64,000 bases of DNA, from contig NZ_CP107819.1 of the NCBI RefSeq assembly GCF_036346295.1, positions 744,001-808,000 of the forward strand, read 5' to 3'. Source of the stretch: Streptomyces sp. NBC_00536. GTDB taxonomy: Bacteria > Actinomycetota > Actinomycetes > Streptomycetales > Streptomycetaceae. The position numbers and the translations under genes were made by a program. Every line of letters begins with the position of its first letter. Position 1 is the stretch's first letter. Under the pieces are notes generated by a model, which was not told where the DNA came from, searched no databases, and saw nothing but the letters and a program-made list of their open reading frames with translations. This document shows, piece after piece, positions 8,635 to 16,455 of this stretch.

Positions 8635-9689
8635 CCGCCCAGCGCCTCCTTGATCGAGTGATAGGCGGGCTTGGGCAGCAGGTTCTCGTCGTAGGGCAGC
8701 GCCGCACCCTCGCCGGGGAAGACGGAGGGGATCCACGAGTACTTGTCCGTGTAGTCCCAGATGGTGACGCCGACGCACTTCCTGACCGCCAGACAGGCCT
8801 TGACGTAGTCGGCGTACCAGGTGGCCTGGGTGGCGAGCATCGAAGGGGTCGCGGGGAGGGCCATCCGGATGTCGAGCTCGGTGACCGCGACGTCCACCCC
8901 GAGGTCGGCGAAGCGCTGCATGTTCTGCTGGACATCGGCGGGGAAGCCGTACTGGAGCGCCAGGTGGCCCTGGATGCCGAAGCCCCCGACCGGGACGCCG
9001 TCCGCCTTCAACTGCTTGATCAGGGTGTAGTAGGCGTCGCTCTTGGGGCCGATCCCGTCGACGTTGTAGTCGTTGAGGTACAACGTGGCGTGCCGGTCGG
9101 CCTCGTGGGCCCAGCGCAGGGCGTCGGCGATGTAGCCGGGGCCGAGCGTCTTGTAGAAGAGCGATTCGCGGTAGGTGCCGTCCTCGTTGAAGGCCTCGTT
9201 GACGACGTCCCAGTGGATCACCTGGCCCTTGAAGTGCCGGACCTCCGTCTGGATGTGGTTCTTGAGGACGGCGCGCAGCTCGTCGGCGCTCCAGGTGCGC
9301 TCGGTGAGCCAGGCGGGGAGCTGGTTGTGCCAGATGAGGGTGTGACCGCGGACCTTCTGGTGATGGGCCGTGGCGAACGCGACCACCTTGTCGGCATCGG
9401 TGAAGTCGAAGACGCCGCGCTGGGGTTCGGTGGCGTACCACTTCATGGCGTTGCCGGGGGTGGTCTGGCCGAATTCGCTGCCGAGGAGCTTCAGATAGGC
9501 GGCGTCGGTGAACTCGGGGTTGTCGGTGGCGGAGCCGAAGTACTTGTGGTGCTTCGCGGCCAGTTCGCCGAGCGTCCTGGGACGGGGCCCGGCGGCTGCG
9601 GGCGCCGCGGCGAGACCGGCCGAGAGGCAGACGGCGACGGACAGGGCGGTGAGGATCCGGGACAGGGGAGCGGACTTGGGAAGGGACAT
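8631..9689 (-). CDS. Secreted GH10 endo-1,4-beta-xylanase, catalytic domain only
   Basis: A 352-aa single-domain xylanase. The signal peptide covers about residues 1-33 (LAAAPAAAG). GH10 signatures are complete: [32 protein letters not shown] with acid/base Glu165, and VAVTELDI with nucleophile Glu271. No carbohydrate-binding module is present, so soluble or amorphous xylan is likely. An in-frame upstream extension was rejected because ATG 9689 has a GAGGAG site and a proper signal peptide. An exact TGTTAGCGCTCACA operator lies 67 nt upstream (minus strand), suggesting its own promoter and control by the arabinose-type LacI regulator rather than by the adjacent xylobiose-importer regulator. 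Confidence 0.93.
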   Translation of the reverse strand: MSLPKSAPLSRILTALSVAVCLSAGLAAAPAAAGPRPRTLGELAAKHHKYFGSATDNPEFTDAAYLKLLGSEFGQTTPGNAMKWYATEPQRGVFDFTDADKVVAFATAHHQKVRGHTLIWHNQLPAWLTERTWSADELRAVLKNHIQTEVRHFKGQVIHWDVVNEAFNEDGTYRESLFYKTLGPGYIADALRWAHEADRHATLYLNDYNVDGIGPKSDAYYTLIKQLKADGVPVGGFGIQGHLALQYGFPADVQQNMQRFADLGVDVAVTELDIRMALPATPSMLATQATWYADYVKACLAVRKCVGVTIWDYTDKYSWIPSVFPGEGAALPYDENLLPKPAYHSIKEALGG

Positions 9690-9755
9690 GGCGGGCTGCT
9701 CCTCGGGGATGGACGAGTGCCCGGGTCGCACCGATGGGCGCGCCGGTCGAGGGGA

Positions 9756-9769
9756 TGTGAGCGCTAACA
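9756..9769 (-). promoter_or_regulatory. AraR-type LacI operator upstream of GH10
   Basis: TGTTAGCGCTCACA on the minus strand, identical to copies at 18113, 37482 and 37614. It sits between bxlG and the xylanase gene and should control the xylanase and perhaps GH62. Confidence 0.8.
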
Positions 9770-9839
9770 AAATTGGGGACTCCAGTGCGGACAGACGTTT
9801 CACAGGGTCTCCTCGGGGGTGGAGGTCGCGCGGGGCGGG

Positions 9840-10670
9840 TCAGCCCTTGGTGGCGCCCGCGGTGAGGCCGCCGATCAACTGCCGCTCGGCGACGGCGTAG
9901 AACGCGAGGGCGGGAACCATGGCGAGCACGATGTAGGCGAGGACGAGCGCATAGTCGGTCGAGTACTGGCCCTGGAACTGCTGGACTCCGACCGGGATCG
10001 TCTGCCATTTCGGGTCGTTGAACACCAGCAGCGGCAGGAAGAAGTTGTTCCAGCTCGCGACGATCGCCAGCACCGACACCGTGCCGAGCGCCGGACGCGC
10101 CATCGGCAGCAGGATCTTCCAGAAGAAGCGGAACTTGCCGCAGCCGTCCATGACGGCCGCCTCCTCGACCTCCGCCGGGATGGTCCGGAAGAAGCCGCGC
10201 AGAATGATGATCGTCATGGGAAGCCCGAAGGCCGCCTGCGGGAGGATCACTCCGAGCGGGTTGTCGAGCAGGTCGAAGGTGCGCAGCAGCAGGAACAACG
10301 GCAGGACGGCCACGGCGAACGGGAACATCAGCCCGATCGTGAACAGCATGTAGAACAGTTCCCTGCCCCGGAAGGCGTAGCGGGCCAGCGCGAACGCCGC
10401 CATCGCGGAGGCCGCCACCGTGCAGCACGTCGTGCCGATCGCGATGCCCGCGCTGTTGGCGATCTGCCGCCAGAACGTTCCGTCGCCGAGGATGCCGGTG
10501 TAGTTGCCGGTCTTCCAGTGTTCGGGCAGCCCGAACGGGTTGGTCGTCAGCTCGCCGGTGCTCTTGAACCCGGAGATCACCGCGTAGAGCAGCGGCACGA
10601 CGACGAACGCGCCGATCAGCCAGACCACGGCGTGCAACGACAGGCCTCGCGCCGTCCTACGGGCGTTCAT
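9840..10670 (-). CDS. bxlG: Sugar ABC importer permease, MalG type (xylo-oligosaccharide)
   Basis: A 276-aa inner-membrane protein with six predicted helices and the CUT1 EAA loop (EEAAVMDGCGKFRFFWKILLPMARPAL, about residues 168-193) that contacts the ATPase. The N-terminal helix follows a short basic leader (MNARRTARGLSLHAVVW). Its start overlaps the bxlF stop by 4 nt, so translation is coupled. With BxlE and BxlF it should import xylobiose or other short xylan products. This assignment comes from gene order (regulator, binding protein, two permeases, GH3) matching the Streptomyces bxlRE-F-G-A locus, not from residues that set specificity. No ATPase gene is present. Confidence 0.85.
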   Translation of the reverse strand: MNARRTARGLSLHAVVWLIGAFVVVPLLYAVISGFKSTGELTTNPFGLPEHWKTGNYTGILGDGTFWRQIANSAGIAIGTTCCTVAASAMAAFALARYAFRGRELFYMLFTIGLMFPFAVAVLPLFLLLRTFDLLDNPLGVILPQAAFGLPMTIIILRGFFRTIPAEVEEAAVMDGCGKFRFFWKILLPMARPALGTVSVLAIVASWNNFFLPLLVFNDPKWQTIPVGVQQFQGQYSTDYALVLAYIVLAMVPALAFYAVAERQLIGGLTAGATKG

Positions 10671-11644
10671 CGGCCACCTCCCGAGGTGACGGCCCCGCTC
10701 AGGTCACGGCGGAGCACGTAGCGCTGATAGAAGAGGGAGAAGATCAGGCTGATCATGAACAGCACCACGCTGATCGCACTGGCATAGCCGACCTGGTAGC
10801 GCTTGAACCCGAACTGGAACATCGAGATCGCCATCGTCTCGGAAGAGTGGTTGGGCCCGCCCGCGGTCATGACCCAGACCAGGTCGAAGAGCTGGATGGC
10901 CCCGATGACCGAAAGGAAGGCGCTGATCCGGATCGTCGGGCCGAGCAGCGGCAGCGTCACGTGCCGGAAGCGCTGCCATGCGCCCGCGCCGTCGATGGAG
11001 GCGGCCTCCAGGATCTCGCCCGGGATGCTCTGCAGTCCGGCGAGGAAGAGCATCATGTGGAAGCCGAAGTACTTCCAGGTCATGACCACGAACAGGGTCG
11101 GCATGACGGTCGAGGGATCGGCGAGCCACTTCCCCCGCAGCCCCTCCAGGCCGAGGGCGCCGGCGAGATGGTCGGCCATGCCGGCGCCGGGAAGGAAGAT
11201 CATCGTGAAGAGGACCGCCGTGACCACCTCGGACAGGATGTACGGCGCGAAGAACAGCATCCGGTAGACGGCCCGGCCGCGCAGCCGCTGGTTGAGCAGG
11301 ACCGCGGTGAACAGCGCGAACGGCAACTGCACCGTGATCGACAGGGCGATCAGGTACAGCCCGCGCTCCAGATCGCCGAGGAAGACCTGATCGCGGAAGA
11401 GCGTGGCGTAGTTCTCGAAGCCGATGAAGCCGTCCAGGGGGCCGATCCCGCCCCACTTGAAGAAGCCGGTGTAGACGGCGACGGCGATCGGGGCGAGGAC
11501 GAAGACGAGGAAGAGGACCAGAGCCGGGACGAGGAACCAGGCGACCGACGCCCAGCTTCCCAGCCCGCGCAGGAGCGACCGTGCCGGGGCGGGCGGGCCC
11601 ACCGGCAGGGCGTCCGGCGTCCGCTCCTTGGTCAGCGTGGACAC
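10667..11644 (-). CDS. bxlF: Sugar ABC importer permease, MalF type (xylo-oligosaccharide)
   Basis: A 325-aa CUT1 permease starting at GTG 11644 (VSTLTKERTPDALP), five nt after the BxlE stop codon. It has six predicted helices from about residue 36, and the EAA loop EILEAASIDGAGAWQRFRHVTLPLLGPT. The ORF can be extended upstream, but that part is antisense-like sequence inside bxlE. It pairs with BxlG and needs an external ATPase, probably MsiK, as known for streptomycete oligosaccharide importers. Confidence 0.85.
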   Translation of the reverse strand: MSTLTKERTPDALPVGPPAPARSLLRGLGSWASVAWFLVPALVLFLVFVLAPIAVAVYTGFFKWGGIGPLDGFIGFENYATLFRDQVFLGDLERGLYLIALSITVQLPFALFTAVLLNQRLRGRAVYRMLFFAPYILSEVVTAVLFTMIFLPGAGMADHLAGALGLEGLRGKWLADPSTVMPTLFVVMTWKYFGFHMMLFLAGLQSIPGEILEAASIDGAGAWQRFRHVTLPLLGPTIRISAFLSVIGAIQLFDLVWVMTAGGPNHSSETMAISMFQFGFKRYQVGYASAISVVLFMISLIFSLFYQRYVLRRDLSGAVTSGGGR

Positions 11645-11648
11645 GGAG

Positions 11649-12941
11649 CTAGGCACCCTTCGCAGCCTCGGTGATCGACTTGGTGACCTGCTCGGGCGTC
11701 TTCTTGCCCGCGATGAGGTCGGCGACGCTGTCGTTGACCTCCTGGCCGACCGCGGGCGGGTAGGCCTGGTCGAGGTACAGCTGGAAACCCGTCGCCTTGA
11801 CCAGGCTGTCGGCCACCACCTTCCGGTTGGCGTCGGTGAGTTGGCCCTCCGCACCCTTGACCACGGGCAGATAGCCGTTGGAGGCCAGCAGCTTGGACTC
11901 GTTCTCCAGAACGAAGAACTTCAGGAAGTCCAGGGCCTCCTTCGGGGCGCCCTTGCGCAGCGCGAAGGCGCCGCCGCCGCCCAACACCTCGGTGGCCCGG
12001 CCGACTTCGCCGTCGACCGTCGGGAAGGGGAAGAACCCCAGGTCCGCCGCGAGGTCCGCGCCCGCGTCCTTCTGCACCGACGGTGCCCACTGCCCCATCA
12101 GCTCCATGGCGGCCTTGCCGTTGCCCATGGTCGCGGCCTGGCCGCCGGGGGTGGAGTAGCCCGCGCCGAGGAAGCCCGTCTGGAAGGGCTGGAGGTCGAC
12201 CAGCTCCTTGAGGTGGGTGCCCGCCTTGACGAAGCCCGCGCCGGTGAAGTCCTTGGTGGTCGCGGCCTGTTGCAGCGCGGGGAGGCCTGCGACGCGCATC
12301 GCGAGGTAGGCCCAGTAGTAGTGGCCCGGCCATTTCTCCTTGCCCGCGAGGGCGATCGGAGTGACGCCCGCGGCCTTGAGCTTCTTGACGTCTTCGAGGA
12401 ACTCGGCCCAGGTGGCCGGCGGAGCGGTGATCCCGGCCTGGGCGAAGAGCTTCTTGTTGTACCAGAAGCCGACCATGCCGACGTCGTAGGGCACCCCGTA
12501 GGTCCGGCCCTCGAACTGATAGGCCTGCAACGAGACCGGGGTCAGGTCGGACGACCAGCCGAACGCCTCGGTGAGGTCCTCCACCAGCCCCGCGTCGACC
12601 TGCTGCCGCAGCACACCGCCGCCCCAGGTCTGGAAGACGTCGGGGAGCCTGCCCGAGGAAGTGGTGGCCGTCAGCTTGGACTTGAACGCCTCGTTCTCCA
12701 ACGAGGTCGTCTTGATCGTGATGTTCGGGTGAGCGGTCGTGAACGCCGAGGAGATCTGCGGGAACAGGGACTTGCCCGGCTCGGTCGTGGCGATGTTCCA
12801 CCATGCGAAGGTCACCTTGCCGTCGGCCGCCGGCCCCGAGCCGGAGCCCCCGCCGCCGCAGGCCGCGGTGAGTGAGACGGACAGAGCGGTCAGGCCCGAG
12901 AGCGCGAGGAAGCTTCGTCGACTCGGGGGTGTGCTGGCCAT
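11649..12941 (-). CDS. bxlE: Sugar-binding lipoprotein of ABC importer (xylo-oligosaccharide)
   Basis: A 430-aa extracellular solute-binding protein (family 1). The N-terminus PSRRSFLALSG fits a twin-arginine signal and is followed by a lipobox (SLTAAC, Cys near 28) and a glycine-serine spacer, so it should be exported folded and lipid-anchored. Typical family features are VTFAWWN at the mature start, DVFQTWGGG, and GVPYDVGMVGFWYNKKLF. ATG 12941 has a GGAGG site; upstream in-frame codons lie in the promoter. It is first in the bxlEFG operon and divergent from the LacI regulator, with a CGAAA-N3-TTTCG operator in its leader. Xylobiose specificity is inferred from context. Confidence 0.86.
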   Translation of the reverse strand: MASTPPSRRSFLALSGLTALSVSLTAACGGGGSGSGPAADGKVTFAWWNIATTEPGKSLFPQISSAFTTAHPNITIKTTSLENEAFKSKLTATTSSGRLPDVFQTWGGGVLRQQVDAGLVEDLTEAFGWSSDLTPVSLQAYQFEGRTYGVPYDVGMVGFWYNKKLFAQAGITAPPATWAEFLEDVKKLKAAGVTPIALAGKEKWPGHYYWAYLAMRVAGLPALQQAATTKDFTGAGFVKAGTHLKELVDLQPFQTGFLGAGYSTPGGQAATMGNGKAAMELMGQWAPSVQKDAGADLAADLGFFPFPTVDGEVGRATEVLGGGGAFALRKGAPKEALDFLKFFVLENESKLLASNGYLPVVKGAEGQLTDANRKVVADSLVKATGFQLYLDQAYPPAVGQEVNDSVADLIAGKKTPEQVTKSITEAAKGA

Positions 12942-12973
12942 GGGACCTCCGGGGTAGGGGACGCCGGTTCCTT

Positions 12974-12986
12974 CGAAAATGTTTCG
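12974..12986. promoter_or_regulatory. BxlR-type operator CGAAA-N3-TTTCG
   Basis: A perfect 5-nt inverted repeat around ATG, about 20-30 nt downstream of the predicted bxlE start of transcription. A CGAATTCG palindrome follows at 12996-13003. The same CGAAA-N3-TTTCG pattern recurs in front of xlnA at 24715. Streptomyces BxlR is known to bind a short CGAA/TTCG inverted repeat near bxlE. Confidence 0.65.
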
Positions 12987-13012
12987 TAACCTTCTCGAAT
13001 TCGTGCTGCCAC

Positions 13013-13041
13013 AAACTAGGAACATGGCGCGCACCGGTCAA
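13013..13041 (-). promoter_or_regulatory. Probable bxlE promoter
   Basis: On the minus strand TTGACC (13041-13036) and TAGTTT (13018-13013) are 17 nt apart, a fair sigma-HrdB-type promoter. Start of transcription would be near 13006, just before the CGAATTCG and CGAAA-N3-TTTCG palindromes. Confidence 0.45.
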
Positions 13042-13170
13042 GCCTTCTTACCGAATTCCCTTCAGCAGCAGCCCTCTTGGAGCTTGACAATCAGATCGCA
13101 CCGGCCGGAGACTCTTCGAAAGTTTGCGATACCTGTCGCTAACCCAAAGCGTCCGCGCGGAGGAGAGAAG

Positions 13171-14184
13171 TTGAGCGAGCAGCGCCCGACCCTGGCCGTC
13201 ATCGCCGCTGAGGCAGGGGTCTCCCAGGCCACCGTGTCCAAGGTGGTCAACGGCCGCTCCGATGTCGCACCCGCGACACGCGAACGGATCGAGAGCCTGC
13301 TGCGCTCCCACAACTACCTCCACCCCGGCGCACAGGCCAGGGCCCGCAGGTCCGGCCTGGTCGACCTGATCATCGGCGGTCTGGACAGCGCGTGGGCAGT
13401 GGAGATACTGCGCGGCGTCGAGGCCGAGTGCGCCCGGCGGAGCGTCGGCACCGTCGTGTCGCTCGTCCCGCCGGGCGAGGCCACGCCTTCGAGCTGGGCC
13501 GCACTGCCGGTCCTGCACCACAGCGACGGCGTCATCCTCGTCACCGCCTCGGTCACCCGGGCCCAGCGCGCCCAGGTCGAACAGGCCGGGGTGGCACTCG
13601 TCGTCATCGACCCGATCGACCTGCCGGGCAACGGTGTGCCGAGCATCGGCGCGACCAACTGGGCGGGCGGCCTCGCCGCCACCGAGCACCTGCTGGAGCT
13701 GGGGCACCGCCGGATCGCCGCGATCGGCGGACGCAAGGAGATGCTCTGCAGCCAGGCCCGCATCGACGGGTACCGCGCCGCGCTGGAGCGTGCCGGGATC
13801 GAGGTCGACCGCGACCTGATCCGGTTCGGCGACTTCCAGCACGAGGGCGGGTTCCAGCGCGCCCGGGAACTGCTCGCCCTCCCCGAGCCGCCGACCGCCG
13901 TCTTCGCCGGCAGCGACCAGCAGGCCATGGGCGTCTACGAAGCCGCCCGGCAGGGCGGACTGAGCATCCCGCAGGACCTCAGCGTGGTCGGTTTCGACGA
14001 CCTGCCGATGTGCGAATGGCTGTCCCCGCCGCTCACGACGGTGCGCCAGCCGCTGGAGGAGATGGGCCGGCTCGCCGCCCGTACGCTCTTCCAGCTCCTG
14101 GACGGCCAGCCCCTGGTCAGCCCCCGGATGGAGCTCTCGACAGAGCTCAAGGTCCGGCTCTCCACCGCCCCGCCCCGTCTTTAG
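13171..14184 (+). CDS. bxlR: LacI-family regulator of the xylo-oligosaccharide locus
   Basis: A 337-aa LacI/GalR protein. The helix-turn-helix is at residues 6-28 (LAVIAAEAGVSQATVSKVVNG), followed by a periplasmic-binding-protein-like effector domain with VVGFDDLPM near the C-terminus. The start is TTG 13171 with a strong GGAGGAGAG site at 13159-13167; the 64 upstream in-frame codons have no family similarity. Unlike the other four LacI proteins here, the hinge segment (HPGAQARARRS, about 51-61) lacks the leucine normally inserted into the DNA minor groove. It is divergent from bxlEFG and upstream of GH3 and GH43, and should repress both until xylo-oligosaccharides appear. Confidence 0.85.
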   Translation: MSEQRPTLAVIAAEAGVSQATVSKVVNGRSDVAPATRERIESLLRSHNYLHPGAQARARRSGLVDLIIGGLDSAWAVEILRGVEAECARRSVGTVVSLVPPGEATPSSWAALPVLHHSDGVILVTASVTRAQRAQVEQAGVALVVIDPIDLPGNGVPSIGATNWAGGLAATEHLLELGHRRIAAIGGRKEMLCSQARIDGYRAALERAGIEVDRDLIRFGDFQHEGGFQRARELLALPEPPTAVFAGSDQQAMGVYEAARQGGLSIPQDLSVVGFDDLPMCEWLSPPLTTVRQPLEEMGRLAARTLFQLLDGQPLVSPRMELSTELKVRLSTAPPRL

Positions 14185-14220
14185 GCCGTGTCGTCAAAGT
14201 TTAGGTCGTGTCGTCGAAGT
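14181..14220 (+). repeat. Two tandem 20-bp direct repeats at the regulator stop codon
   Basis: TTAGGCCGTGTCGTCAAAGT (14181-14200) is followed directly by TTAGGTCGTGTCGTCGAAGT, with two mismatches. The first copy contains the TAG stop of the regulator gene; the second ends just before the ribosome site of the GH3 gene. Confidence 0.85.
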
Positions 14221-14235
14221 CCCTAGGAGAACTCC

Positions 14236-16455
14236 TTGACCGAGCCCTGGCGTGACCCCCTCCTGACCGTGTCCGTACGAGTCGCCGATCTGCTGAAACG
14301 GATGACGCTGGAGGAGAAGGCGGGTCAGCTCGCCGGCTTCTGGGCGCTGCCCTCCGACCCGGGCGCACCGGTCGCGCCGATGGAGGACGATTCCGGCGAG
14401 TCCGCGCCCGGCCTCGACGACATCGTCGCCCACGGCCTCGGCCAGCTCACCCGGGTGTACGGCACCGCGCCGATCACCGCGGAAGCCGGGATGGAGCGGC
14501 TCGCCTCGCTCCAGCGGCAGGTGACCGGATCCGGCCGGTTCGGGATCCCGGCGGTCGCTCACGAGGAGTGCCTGACCGGGTTCATGACGTTCGGGGCGAC
14601 CGTCTTCCCCGGGCCACTGGCCTGGGGCGCCTCCTTCGATCCCGGACTCGTGCGCCGGATGGCCGCCACCATCGGCGCGGGGATGCGGCGGGTCGGCGTT
14701 CACCAGGGGCTGGCTCCGGTGCTCGACGTGGTCCGCGACTACCGGTGGGGCAGGACCGAGGAGTGCATCGGCGAGGATCCCTATCTCGTCGGAGCGATCG
14801 GCACCGCCTATGTGCAGGGCTTGGAGGGCGCCGGGATCGTGGCGACGCTCAAGCACTTCGCCGGGTACTCGGCCTCGCGCGGCGGCCGGAACATGGCACC
14901 CGTCTCCTCGGGGCCGCGCGAGTTCGCCGACGTACTGGTCGAGCCCTTCGTACGGGCACTGCGCGAGGGGGGCGCCCGGTCGGTGATGAACAGTTACACC
15001 GACGTGGACGGCGTCCCGGTGGCCGCCGACGAACGGCTGCTGACCGGGCTGCTCAGGGGTGAGCTGGGGTTCACCGGTGTGGTCGTCGCCGACTACTACG
15101 CCGTCTCCTTCCTGGAGACCCGGCACGGTGTCACCGGATCGCGCGGCGCGGCCGGGGCGCTGGCGCTGACCGCCGGAATCGACGTCGAGCTGCCCACGGC
15201 CCGCTGCTACGCCGAGCCGCTGACCGCACTCGTGCGGGCGGGGAGCGTACCCGAGGAGCTCATCGACCGGGCCGCGGAACGGGTCCTGCTCCAGAAGGCC
15301 GAACTCGGCCTGCTCGACCCCGACTGGGAACCCGTCAAGCCCGAGCCGGTCGACCTCGACCCGCCGGAGAACCGGGCACTGGCCAGGCTCCTGGCCGAAC
15401 GGTCCACCGTGCTGCTCGCCAACGACGGCATCCTGCCGCTGCGGCCGTGCCGGGTCGCGATCAGCGGGCCCTACGCCGACGACCCCCAGTCCTTCCTCGG
15501 CTGCTACTCCTTCCCCAACCACGTCGCGCTGCCCGGCGACCTCGGGCTGGAGATCCCGACGCTCGGCGAGGCGCTCACCGCTGCCGGGTTCACGGTCACC
15601 GCGGACCATCCGGACGTGAACGTGCTGGTGCTGGGAGACCGGGCCGGCATGTTCGGCCGGGGCACCTCCGGAGAGGGCTGCGACGCCGAGACCCTCGACC
15701 TGCCCGGCGACCAGGCCGCACTCGCCTCCGCCGTTCTGGACTCCGGGGTGCCGACCGTCCTGGTCCTCGTCTCCGGACGGCCCTACGCGCTCGGCACGCC
15801 GGCCGAGCGCGCATCGGCCGTGGTGCAGTCCTTCTTCCCCGGCGAGGAGGGCGGGACGGCGCTGGCCCGGATCATCAGCGGGGCCGCGGAACCGTCCGGA
15901 CGGCTGCCCGTCTCCATCCCCCGCCAGGTCGGCGGCCAGCCCGGCACCTACCTGCACGCCGGGCTCGGCGGGCGCACCGACTGGAGCTCGGTGGACCCGA
16001 CCCCGCTGTTCCCCTTCGGACACGGGCTGAGCTGGACCAGCTTCACCTGCTCGGAACTGTCGGTGGATCCCGTCGCCGCGACGGACGGGGCCGTCTCCGT
16101 TTCGGTCACCGTACGCAACGTCGGCGAGGTGGCCGGGACCGAGGTGGTCCAGCTGTACCTCTCGGACCCCGTCGCGTCCGTCGTCCGGCCCCAGCGGTGG
16201 CTCGCCGGATTCGCCAGGGTCGAACTGCGGCCGGGCGCGGCCGCCCGGATCACCTTCTCCGTCCATGCCGACCGGACCTCCTTCACCGGGCTCGACCTGC
16301 GCAGAAGAGTGGAGCCCGGGGAGATCGGCGTGGCCGTCGGACGGTCCAGCGGCGATCTTCCGCTCCGGGGCTCCTTCACTCTGGAAGGCCCCGTACGTCA
16401 CCCGGCGGCCGACCGGGTGCTGTCCGTGCCCGTCGAGATCGCCCCGGTCCCATGA
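14236..16455 (+). CDS. bxlA: Cytoplasmic GH3 beta-xylosidase/beta-glucosidase
   Basis: A 739-aa three-domain GH3 enzyme without signal peptide. The barrel domain (about 20-330) has RFGIPAVAHEECL, GEDPYLVG, LKHFAGYS and nucleophile Asp286 in VVVADYYAV. The alpha/beta sandwich (about 370-570) includes LLANDGILPLR and FFPGEEGGTALA. A fibronectin-III-like domain closes the protein (about 640-735, EVVQLYLSDP). The start is TTG 14236 after AGGAGA. Position behind bxlR and opposite bxlEFG makes hydrolysis of imported xylobiose and xylotriose most likely; beta-glucosidase side activity is common in this family. It overlaps the next gene by 4 nt. Confidence 0.88.
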   Translation: MTEPWRDPLLTVSVRVADLLKRMTLEEKAGQLAGFWALPSDPGAPVAPMEDDSGESAPGLDDIVAHGLGQLTRVYGTAPITAEAGMERLASLQRQVTGSGRFGIPAVAHEECLTGFMTFGATVFPGPLAWGASFDPGLVRRMAATIGAGMRRVGVHQGLAPVLDVVRDYRWGRTEECIGEDPYLVGAIGTAYVQGLEGAGIVATLKHFAGYSASRGGRNMAPVSSGPREFADVLVEPFVRALREGGARSVMNSYTDVDGVPVAADERLLTGLLRGELGFTGVVVADYYAVSFLETRHGVTGSRGAAGALALTAGIDVELPTARCYAEPLTALVRAGSVPEELIDRAAERVLLQKAELGLLDPDWEPVKPEPVDLDPPENRALARLLAERSTVLLANDGILPLRPCRVAISGPYADDPQSFLGCYSFPNHVALPGDLGLEIPTLGEALTAAGFTVTADHPDVNVLVLGDRAGMFGRGTSGEGCDAETLDLPGDQAALASAVLDSGVPTVLVLVSGRPYALGTPAERASAVVQSFFPGEEGGTALARIISGAAEPSGRLPVSIPRQVGGQPGTYLHAGLGGRTDWSSVDPTPLFPFGHGLSWTSFTCSELSVDPVAATDGAVSVSVTVRNVGEVAGTEVVQLYLSDPVASVVRPQRWLAGFARVELRPGAAARITFSVHADRTSFTGLDLRRRVEPGEIGVAVGRSSGDLPLRGSFTLEGPVRHPAADRVLSVPVEIAPVP

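Noticed and set aside
12996..13003. CGAATTCG as a separate operator
   Set aside because: An 8-bp palindrome containing an EcoRI site is too short to claim alone; mentioned only as a possible part of the bxl control region.
13115..13128. TCGAAAGTTTGCGA as a further bxl-type box
   Set aside because: Only one half matches CGAAA; the other arm is broken, so it was not counted.
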